NCBI GenBank assembly: GCA_905216075.1
Contig: CAJMSO010000099.1
Location: 1-6,503, forward strand
Reading direction: 5' to 3'
Source of the DNA: an uncultured bacterium
Lineage (GTDB): Bacteria > Actinomycetota > Coriobacteriia > Coriobacteriales > Coriobacteriaceae
Length of the DNA stretch: 6,503 nucleotides
The notes beneath the pieces are model-generated. The model saw nothing but the letters and a program-made list of their open reading frames with translations, had not been told where the DNA came from and ran no database searches. Below are positions 1 to 6,200 of the stretch, in pieces (the first letter of the stretch is position 1; each line of letters starts with the position of its first letter). Position numbers and translations under genes: made by a program.

Positions 1-305
1 AGATGCGTCTGGATCCGCAGATGGCGGCGCTCGATTGCGTGCGTCATGTGCTTGCTTCGTCCGATACCGCGCCTGCTCGTTGCGTGATTGCCGGCAAGAC
101 CGTGCGCGTGCTCGATGCTGCGCCGGCTGATGTGTCGCTTGGCGAGGGTCAGGTTCTCGTTAAGGCCAAGCGTGTTTACCTCGGCCTTTCCGATGGCTCG
201 GTTGAGGTGCTCGAGGTTAAGCCTGATGGCAAGCGCGCTATGGCTGCTTCTGCTTGGGCTGCTGGCCTGCAGGGTGCCGATCTTATCTGGGGTGTTTTGT
301 CATGA
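1..305 (+). CDS. fmt: Methionyl-tRNA formyltransferase, C-terminal part (5' end outside window)
   Basis: This is the last ~100 residues of an enzyme that transfers a formyl group from 10-formyl-tetrahydrofolate to initiator Met-tRNA in the cytoplasm. What is seen corresponds to the C-terminal OB-fold-like tRNA-binding domain: a segment reading VRVLDAAPAD, then GEGQVLV, then a strand pair around LSDGSVEVLEVKPDGKRAM. This last part matches the family pattern of a G-D-G-x-L strand, then 'Q/K-P-x-G-K-R-x-M', then a short 'aWaaGl' ending. The catalytic N-terminal domain lies upstream of the window. The ATG at position 3 is an internal Met, since the frame is open to the edge and the fragment is far shorter than the usual ~310 residues. 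The stop TGA at 303-305 overlaps the start codon of rsmB (ATGA), so the two genes are probably translationally coupled. Identification rests on domain pattern and on the well-known fmt-rsmB neighbourhood. Confidence 0.87.
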   Translation, partial: MRLDPQMAALDCVRHVLASSDTAPARCVIAGKTVRVLDAAPADVSLGEGQVLVKAKRVYLGLSDGSVEVLEVKPDGKRAMAASAWAAGLQGADLIWGVLS

Positions 306-1702
306 GCAAGCTGTCTCCCGCACGCAAGCTTGCGCTCGATGTGCTAATGGAGGCCGATCGCCGCGGTATGTATGCGCGTGACGTGCTGTCCTCTCGCGCA
401 TCGGCCAAGGCTATTGACCAGCGTGATTCCGCTTTTGCCGCCCGCTTGGCGCTGGGTGTTGCCGCCACGCAGGGCATTTTGGACGAGCTGCTCGATCAGT
501 TTCTCGATAAGCCTAAAAAGGTTGCGCCGCGTGTTCGCATGGCGCTTCGTATCTCGGCTTTTGAGATGCTCTATCTGCATACGCCGGGCCGCGTTGCTGT
601 GAGCCAGGGTGTTGAGTTGGTGCGCAGTGGTGCTAAGTCTGCCGCTGGCCTTGCCAACGCCGTGCTGCACAAGGTCGCGGATAACGTTGAGGACTTTGCC
701 ACGGCATCCGATGCGGATGAGTCTGAGCGTCGTCTGGTTCGCCTGTCACGCCTGATGGGTCTGCCGCGTTGGCTTTGCGCTCGTATTATGGCGTCGTTCG
801 ATTCGCCTGAGGGAGCGCTCAACTTTGCCGGCAATCTGGCGCCTGCGCCGCTGGCTCTGCACGAGAACGCCTTTGCGACAAAGCCCGATCCGTATATCTC
901 ACAGCTCGTCGCGCCTGTCTTCCCGGGCTGCCATGCCCCGGTTGATGCCCAGGTTACCGTTGCTTCGAGTGTGTTTGAGCGTGCGGCTGCGGTGGCATCT
1001 GACCTCAACGCGCAGCTTATCGCCACAGCTGCCACGCGCCCTGGAAGCTGCCTTGAGATTGGTGCCGGTCGTGGCACCAAGACCTATGTGATGATGTGCC
1101 AGGCCGAGCGTGCCGGCTACGACCGCCAGCATACTGCACTCGATTTGCACGACCGCAAGTGCGACCAGAATCTCGCACGCCTGCATAAGGCGGGTATCAA
1201 GGGCGTTCGTACTGTCTCGGGCGATGCATGCGAGCTCGATGCGGTGCTCACGTCCTTTGATGCGATGCTTGGCGAGCCTGCCCTGTTCGATACGGTGTTT
1301 ATTGATGCCCCGTGCTCGGGCACCGGTACCATGCGCCGTCACCCTGAGATACCGTGGCGTCTGACCGAGAAGGACGTTACGGCTGAGCTGCCCAAGCTGC
1401 AGCTGACGATGCTCAAGGAAGCTGCCGCGCGCGTGGCTGCCGGTGGTGAGGTCATCTATGCCACCTGTTCGGTTTTTGATGAAGAAAACACGCAGGTTGT
1501 GGATACTTTCCTAGCCTCTCCCGAGGGTGCAGGCTTTACCGTGGCGCCGCTCTCCGAAGCCCAGATTCTGCAGCTCCCCGAGTTCGCCCAGGCCAAGAGC
1601 CTCGTCACCCTGCACCAAAACGCTCGAGGCCTCTTCCAAAGCGTCCCCGTAAACGCAGATTCCTACGACGGCCACTTCTGCGCCAGACTGGTCCACAAGT
1701 AA
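302..1702 (+). CDS. rsmB: 16S rRNA (cytosine(967)-C(5))-methyltransferase RsmB
   Basis: This 466-residue protein should methylate C967 of 16S rRNA using S-adenosylmethionine. Residues ~1-130 form an all-helical NusB-like RNA-binding domain (pattern R-x-x-A-L-D-V-L near the start, A-x-R-L-A-L-G-V, then RISAFEMLYL and a VSQGVELV segment). The Rossmann methyltransferase domain follows: SAM-binding motif I CLEIGAGRGTKT (250-261), motif IV DAPCSGTG with Cys338, and motif VI ATCSV with Cys389. The two cysteines are 51 residues apart, close to the spacing in E. coli RsmB, where the motif VI Cys is the nucleophile. I chose the ATG at 302 over the in-frame ATG at 254, because 302 overlaps the fmt stop and begins with the typical 'SPAR' helix. 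A GGGGTG at 289-294 is a possible weak ribosome binding site. Motif I departs from the usual APGGKT form. The NusB domain argues against RsmF-type relatives. Confidence 0.92.
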   Translation: MSKLSPARKLALDVLMEADRRGMYARDVLSSRASAKAIDQRDSAFAARLALGVAATQGILDELLDQFLDKPKKVAPRVRMALRISAFEMLYLHTPGRVAVSQGVELVRSGAKSAAGLANAVLHKVADNVEDFATASDADESERRLVRLSRLMGLPRWLCARIMASFDSPEGALNFAGNLAPAPLALHENAFATKPDPYISQLVAPVFPGCHAPVDAQVTVASSVFERAAAVASDLNAQLIATAATRPGSCLEIGAGRGTKTYVMMCQAERAGYDRQHTALDLHDRKCDQNLARLHKAGIKGVRTVSGDACELDAVLTSFDAMLGEPALFDTVFIDAPCSGTGTMRRHPEIPWRLTEKDVTAELPKLQLTMLKEAAARVAAGGEVIYATCSVFDEENTQVVDTFLASPEGAGFTVAPLSEAQILQLPEFAQAKSLVTLHQNARGLFQSVPVNADSYDGHFCARLVHK

Positions 1703-1708
1703 CTACTA

Positions 1709-1775
1709 AGTTGCGGTGAAATAGGGATTGAATAGCGGCTTCTGCCCGCCAAACAGTCCTTATTTCACCGCAACT
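1709..1775 (+). repeat. Long hairpin element after rsmB (REP/MITE-like or structured RNA)
   Basis: An inverted repeat pairs 1709-1730 with 1754-1775: 22 bp, of which 20 are Watson-Crick. The other two positions (1724/1760 and 1728/1756) are G-U in a + strand transcript but C-A in a - strand transcript. The 23-nt apex holds a second small helix: 1735-1736 with 1748-1749 and 1737-1739 with 1744-1746, leaving a UUCU loop and one bulged C. The element begins seven bases after the rsmB stop. It probably helps end or protect the fmt-rsmB transcript. However, the stem is unusually long, its middle is AT-rich (GTGAAATA), and the nearest T run (TTTTT, 1787-1791) lies 11 nt beyond the stem, so a standard intrinsic terminator is a poor fit. 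A dispersed palindromic repeat is the main alternative, but this window holds only one copy. Confidence 0.6.
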
Positions 1776-1892
1776 CATAAGGATGATTTTTCTGGGACTG
1801 GGATTAATAAATCGGATATGAAAGTAAGCGGTTGGGTTTGGTAAGTTTCTGGATGCATGAACCGCTCGCAGATTTAATATTGAGGGGTTAAA
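1776..1892. other. AT-rich intergenic leader before the 311-residue gene
   Basis: This stretch should carry the promoter of the AT-rich gene, but I find no convincing -35/-10 pair. TTAATA/TAATAA at 1804-1810 and TAATAT at 1875-1880 resemble -10 boxes, and neither has a good -35 hexamer at 16-18 bp. A 7-bp inverted repeat (AGCGGTT 1827-1833 and AACCGCT 1860-1866, 26-nt spacer) lies in the likely promoter zone. It could be a weak operator or leader stem, or chance. Confidence 0.35.
1882..1887 (+). promoter_or_regulatory. Ribosome binding site of the 311-residue gene
   Basis: GAGGGG lies 5 nt before the ATG at 1893 and supports that start. No other Met codon, and no well-placed GTG or TTG, occurs before the membrane segment, so the long acidic head of the protein is likely genuine. 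Confidence 0.65.
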
Positions 1893-2828
1893 ATGATTGA
1901 TCTTAATAGTTACAAGATTGACAATCCTGAAGATAATACTCAGGAAAATGAAGAGGTTGAGAATTCTTCGATTAAAAAGCGGGTAATTATTGGTGCCGGT
2001 ATTGTTGCTCTGCTTATTGCTGGTTGTGTCGGTGGTTATGCTGGTTACAATTACAAGCAAGCATGTAGTGAACATAATCAGCAGGTTGAAGTTTTGTATT
2101 CAAAGGCTAGCGATAGTGTTGCTGCCTTTAAGGCTGATCCTGGGTTACTAACTTTTGAGAAACGTCTTGATACCATTAAAAATGCTCAAAATAATAAAGA
2201 GATTTTGAATAAAGAAATCTCTAATGACAGTTTTAAGTATGCGGATGGCACTTCCCCTGATTGGACGAAGTTGCTCAATAAATACGATTCCATTATTAAA
2301 GACTGTCGTAATGCTCAAAATGATGAGTGGAATACTTCTGTAACTGACCATGTTAATTTTGATGTAAATTCTACTGAAGATACTGACTCTCTCCAGCAGC
2401 ATATTAATAGCCTTAATGGTCTTCTTAATGATATTTCTAATAAAGATAATCAGAAGCTTATTTTTGAAGATGCCAAAAAGGACTCTAAGAAGTTCATTGT
2501 CCAAATCAATGAACAGATTAGTCGTTATCAATCTCGTATTGATGATGTAAACAAGGCAAAAGCTGAAGCGAAGGCTCAAGAGGAAGTAACAGCACAAGCT
2601 CAACAGCAGACTTCTCAGCAGAATAGTTATTCTAGCGGTAGTAACTATTCTAATAATAATTCTGGTGGATCTTCTAGCAGTATTTCTTCTTCCAATAATA
2701 GTGGTGGTAAGTATGTCATTCGTCAATTAGATCAATATGATGCAGCTGGTAACTATATCGGATCTACTCATTGGTATAGCGATGGTACTCGTGATGATCC
2801 TTATGCTGCCGGTATGGGCGGATTTTAA
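1893..2828 (+). CDS. Unrecognised membrane-anchored or lipoprotein-like envelope protein, AT-rich gene
   Basis: I do not recognise this 311-residue protein. Residues 1-27 are acidic and polar (a D/N/E-rich run). KKR (28-30) precedes a hydrophobic, glycine-rich segment 31-52, which can be read as one membrane helix with a cytoplasmic N-terminus. Within it, I-A-G-C (42-45) also fits a lipobox, so cleavage and lipidation at Cys45 is possible, although a 30-residue n-region would be unusual. Residues ~55-230 are polar and probably helical, rich in K, D, N and Q, with Cys58 and Cys138 that could form a disulfide outside the cell. A low-complexity Gln, then Ser/Asn/Gly linker spans ~235-272. A compact cap (273-311) contains YDAAGNYIG and HWYSDGT. 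The gene is much poorer in GC than rsmB and the fused glucan enzyme (14/60 at 2161-2220), which suggests horizontal transfer. It stands alone and converges on fmdB. A wall-spanning or surface role is inference only. Confidence 0.8.
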   Translation: MIDLNSYKIDNPEDNTQENEEVENSSIKKRVIIGAGIVALLIAGCVGGYAGYNYKQACSEHNQQVEVLYSKASDSVAAFKADPGLLTFEKRLDTIKNAQNNKEILNKEISNDSFKYADGTSPDWTKLLNKYDSIIKDCRNAQNDEWNTSVTDHVNFDVNSTEDTDSLQQHINSLNGLLNDISNKDNQKLIFEDAKKDSKKFIVQINEQISRYQSRIDDVNKAKAEAKAQEEVTAQAQQQTSQQNSYSSGSNYSNNNSGGSSSSISSSNNSGGKYVIRQLDQYDAAGNYIGSTHWYSDGTRDDPYAAGMGGF

Positions 2829-2876
2829 AATATACTAATTTTTAAAAATAATTATCGACCCATAGCGCAAAGAAGC

Positions 2877-2906
2877 GGCCCCGCGATCGGAGTTGATCGC
2901 GGGGCC
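2877..2906. terminator. GC-rich bidirectional terminator hairpin between convergent genes
   Basis: A perfect 12-bp inverted repeat pairs 2877-2888 with 2895-2906 (arm GGCCCCGCGATC, 6-nt loop GGAGTT). It lies 48 nt after the stop of the AT-rich + strand gene and 9 nt after the stop of the - strand FmdB-like gene. In the - direction it is followed by a pyrimidine-rich tail (GCTTCTTTGCG), in the + direction by TTGTTATTA. Neither U tract is perfect, but stem strength and position between converging genes make a shared terminator the natural reading. It fits the FmdB-side transcript best. Confidence 0.8.
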
Positions 2907-2915
2907 ACGTTGTTA

Positions 2916-3152
2916 TTAGTGGTTATGCGGGCAGTTGGCGCAGCAGCCGCTGGTGGCGTTGGTGCTGGAGCCGCCGCTTCGCTGGTCGGTGTTGTAGAAA
3001 CCGCTGCCTTCGAACTTAATGCCGCTGGCCGAGAACGTCTTGGATGCCGGGGCGCCGCAGCTGGGGCATACGACCTCGGGCGTCTCGGACATGGGGTGTT
3101 CAACCTCAAACACTTTGCCGCAGCTCGTGCACTTGTAATCGTAGCGCGCCAT
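2916..3152 (-). CDS. FmdB-family zinc ribbon protein
   Basis: This 78-residue protein opens with the family hallmark M-A-R-Y-D-Y-K-C. Two zinc knuckles follow, C8-x2-C11 and C29-x2-C32, which should bind one Zn(II) in a ribbon fold. FmdB proteins are named after a putative regulator of formamidase/amidase genes in Methylophilus, but most members have no proven role, so 'regulator' should not be taken as established. The tail after residue ~59 is Gly/Ser-rich and ends in a second metal-ligand-like cluster, C70 C71 x2 C74 x H76 x H78, beyond the core ribbon. The start is supported by AAGGAAG (3157-3163) 4 nt before the ATG. The gene lies 88 nt downstream of the fused glucan enzyme on the same strand, with a small hairpin between them. 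It could be co-transcribed by read-through or have its own promoter. No functional link to glucan metabolism is evident. Confidence 0.9.
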   Translation of the reverse strand: MARYDYKCTSCGKVFEVEHPMSETPEVVCPSCGAPASKTFSASGIKFEGSGFYNTDQRSGGSSTNATSGCCANCPHNH

Positions 3153-3156
3153 AATA

Positions 3157-3163
3157 CTTCCTT
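3157..3163 (-). promoter_or_regulatory. Ribosome binding site of the FmdB-like gene
   Basis: On the - strand AAGGAAG lies 4 nt before the ATG at 3152-3150. It is a strong Shine-Dalgarno match and fixes the start of the zinc ribbon gene. Confidence 0.75.
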
Positions 3164-3174
3164 TTCAGCACAAA

Positions 3175-3196
3175 GCGGGCAGATCGCTCTGCCCGC
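3175..3196 (-). terminator. Hairpin between the glucan enzyme and the FmdB-like gene
   Basis: A perfect 9-bp inverted repeat (3175-3183 with 3188-3196; arm GCGGGCAGA on the + strand) encloses a 4-nt loop. It lies 44 nt after the stop of the upstream - strand gene and just ahead of the FmdB ribosome binding site. In the - direction it is followed by TTTGTGCTG, a weak U tract. It probably acts as a partial terminator or 3'-end stabiliser that lowers expression of the zinc ribbon gene relative to the enzyme. Complete termination would require a separate fmdB promoter in 3197-3240, where I see no clear one. Confidence 0.55.
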
Positions 3197-3240
3197 AAAA
3201 ATTCAAACAGCTGTAACTGTACCCTATATCGGGGGTTTTA

Positions 3241-6200
3241 TCACGCTTCGCCCCAGAATCTATGGGTGCTGCGCAGGAGCTTCGCAGTTTTCTCCTCGGC
3301 TGCCGTAACGTCGGCCTCCTCAGCCTGCCATGTCCAGTTGCCCGTGGCCACGCCCGGCACGTTCATACGTGCATCGTCGCCCAGCCCCAGCACGTCCTGC
3401 AGCGGCATCATAACGAGCGGAGCATCGCTTGCCAGGGCATTGCCCATGAGCTCGCTTGCCAGTTCAATGCCGCTCGGCTCGTCGCCGCCCGCAAAGGAGC
3501 GCGTGCACCAGCCGGCGAGCGTCGAGGTGTCGTGCGTCGAGGTGTACAGGATCTTGCCCGGTGTGGGATGAATTCCGCAGCGAACGTCGTAGTCGCTGAA
3601 CTCCAGTACGTCCATGCCTGGGAAGCCGCAGGTCGAAGCCATCGCACGAACGCCAGGCGTCAGATAACCCAGATCCTCGGCAATAAAGTTGAGCGGACCC
3701 AGCTCGTCGTAGGCCGTTTGGAACAGGTCCTTGCCCGGGCCAGCCAGCCAGCGGCCGTCGGCACAGGCCTTGCCGGCAGGGATGCTAAAGTAGCTGTGGA
3801 AGCCCAGGAAGTGGTCCAGGCGCACTCGGTCGTAGAGCGCGAACGCACGACGCAGGCGATCCATCCACCAGCTATAGCCGTTCTGTTTCATGTGATCCCA
3901 GCGGAAGGTGGGGTTTCCCCACACTTGCCCCTCGGGCGCAAAGTTGTCGGGCGGCGCACCCGAAATCTCAATCGCCTTGCCGGTATCGGACAGCCAGAAG
4001 TTCTCGGGTTCGCTCCACGCATCCGCCGAATCGTCGGACACGTACATAGGAATATCCCCGATAACCTCGATGCCCTTCTTGTGCGCGTAGTTCATGAGCT
4101 CGCACCAAGCCAGGTCAAAGCGGTACTGCATGTACGCCTGAAGCTCGGCCTCGCTGTGGAAGCGCTTGTCGTCGATCAGATGCTCGTTGTATCGCGCGAC
4201 ATCTGCCGGCCAATCATGGCGTGACTCGCCCTCAAAGTACTTCTTAACGGCCATGTAGACGCAGTATTTCTCGAGCCAATCGGCATTGCGATGTTTAAAC
4301 GCGGTGTAGAGCGGATCGGCATCCTCGCCTCCGCGGGTCTTCCAGGTCTCAAAGTCGGCTGCCAGCTCCTCGTGGCTCTCGGGTAGCAGTTCGATATTGC
4401 CCGCAAAGGCCGAAGGACCGGCGTAAGGGGAGCGGAAGAAGTCCGTGGGGTTGACGGGGAGAACCTGCCAGTAGCGCATGCCCATGGCGGCCAGATGGTC
4501 GATAAAACGACGCGTGGGCGCGCCGATCGTACCGGGCTTGCCGTCGTCGGTCGGCACCGATGTGATATGGCACACAACACCCGCACCGTGATCGAGCGGC
4601 TCCTGCAGGCGCTTCTCGGCATGGTGATAGATGATCGACGAGCCCAGCGGATACAGATCGAGCGTGACCGTACCGTTGTGGATCTCGCACTCGTGACCAC
4701 TAATCACATCGCTCGCGCATTCGCCGAGCGCCGGAATCGTCACGCGGTGTGAATTGCGCAGGCTGCGGTTGATGATGACGGTCGCGGACTCGCCGTCGTT
4801 ACCGGTGCGGTTGTAGGCCAGCACTTCGTCATTGAGCGCGAAGGCCTTGATTTCGCCGTCGATCATAAACGGCAGCGCGCGGCGTACAGCAGATGCGTTC
4901 TTGACGATCGCAAACGTATCGAAGTCGTGCAGGTTTTCCTTGGTCGGCATGGTGCGGCGATTGCCCGGATCGGTGAGACCCTCCAAGCCGTACTCGTCAC
5001 CGTAATAGATTGAGGGAACGCCCGGGAACGTCATCTGCATGAGCGTCGCCAGCCAAAAGCGGCTCTTGGCCAGGCCCATGGAGTTCTCGTCCAGGCGCCA
5101 TTTGCTGCGCTCGCTCTCGGGCAGCTGCGACTCGTCGGGGCCGCCGCCGAGCACCGAGATAATGCGCGGGCGGTCGTGGCTCGACAGCAGATTGAGCGCG
5201 CAGGATAATGCCTCGCGCGGGTAGTTCTCGCGCAGGGTCTCGATATCCTCGGCAGCCTGATAGGCGTTCTTGTAGCCCATCAAAAAGCCGATGACCATGT
5301 CGCGGAAGGGGTAATCCATAGCAGAGTCAAGCTCGGAGCCCTGCAGGTAGCGGCGCAGATGACCGTAGCTAATCTTGTTGGAAGCGTCTTCCCAGACTTC
5401 GCCGAGCAACAGTGCGTCAGGCTTTTCGGCAAGTACGGCCTTTTTGATCTCGGTCAAGAAGTCGTCGGAAAGCTCGTCGGCCACGTCCAGACGCCAGCCA
5501 TGGGCGCCAGCGCGCAGCCATTTGCGAATCACACCGTCCTTGCCCAGGAGCCGCTCGCGTACCAGCTCGGAGCTCTCATTGATGGCGGGCATATTGCCCA
5601 CGCCCCACCAGCAGTCGTACGAACCGTCCTCATGGAAATAAAACGCATCGCGCCACGGCGAATCCTTGCTCTGCCACGCGCCCACGCCGGGGTAGTTGCC
5701 GTAGCGGTTGAAGTAGATCGAATCGTCGCCAGTGTGGTTGAACACACCGTCGAGAATGATAGAAATGCCCAGCTTCTCGGCCGCCTCGCACAGCTCGGTA
5801 AAGTCCTGCTCGGTGCCCAGAATCGGATCGATCTTGGTGTAATCGGCGGTGTCGTAGCGATGGTTGCTCGCGGCTTCAAAAATGGGGTTGAGGTAGATGG
5901 CCGTAAAGCCCAGCTCGGCGATGCGAGGCAGGTCTTCCTGGATACCCTTGAGCGATCCGCCGTAAAAGTCCCAGGTCTTGATGGAGCCGTCCTCGGCGCG
6001 CTCGTACACAGGCGGCTCGTTCCAGTCCTCGACCATGCGGCGCTGAATGCCCTTACGCGGTTTTTCGACCTCGGCCAGCGTGCGCTCGCGCCAGTGCTCG
6101 TCGCGGGCATAGCGATCGGGGAAGATCTGGTAAACCATACCGCGCTCGTACCAGGTGGGACGGTTCTCACGGTGTTTGTAGACGGTGACCTGGAATGACG

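Noticed and set aside
254..301. Upstream in-frame ATG extending RsmB by 16 residues
   Set aside because: The extension lies inside fmt, adds an unrelated Cys/Trp-rich stretch, and the ATG at 302 has the classic ATGA overlap and the family-like first residues.
1709..1775. Standard intrinsic terminator
   Set aside because: The T run is 11 nt away from the stem and the stem is long and AT-rich in the middle, so it is reported as a hairpin/repeat element with termination as one possible role.
1875..1880. TAATAT as a -10 box for the AT-rich gene
   Set aside because: Transcription would begin in the ribosome binding site, and no matching -35 hexamer lies about 17 bp upstream (1852-1857 reads GATGCA).
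2618..2708. Tandem repeat in the Ser/Asn/Gly coding region
   Set aside because: The codons are biased (AAT, TCT, AGT, GGT), but I find no fixed-period unit; it is low complexity rather than a true tandem repeat.
2148..2726. - strand open frame (192 codons) opposite the AT-rich gene, Ile/Arg/Thr-rich and partly hydrophobic
   Set aside because: The composition is what the complement of Asn/Ser/Asp codons gives. The + strand frame has a ribosome binding site and a coherent architecture.
2838..2849. 12-base palindrome ATTTTTAAAAAT after the AT-rich gene
   Set aside because: A/T-only palindromes arise easily in this composition, and the GC hairpin at 2877-2906 is a far better terminator.
2910..3308. 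+ strand open frame (132 codons) across fmdB and the intergenic gap
   Set aside because: It runs through the complement of the zinc ribbon gene and a hairpin, has Ala/Gly-rich low-information sequence, and shows no supporting start signal.
3262..4224. Long + strand open frame (320 codons) opposite the GH77 half
   Set aside because: Antisense shadow of a clearly coding region, with no domain pattern and no convincing upstream ribosome binding site.
5359..6198. Long + strand open frame (279 codons) opposite the GH13 half
   Set aside because: It lies fully antisense to a gene with intact catalytic motifs. Such frames are common opposite GC-rich genes, and its product shows no recognisable motif.
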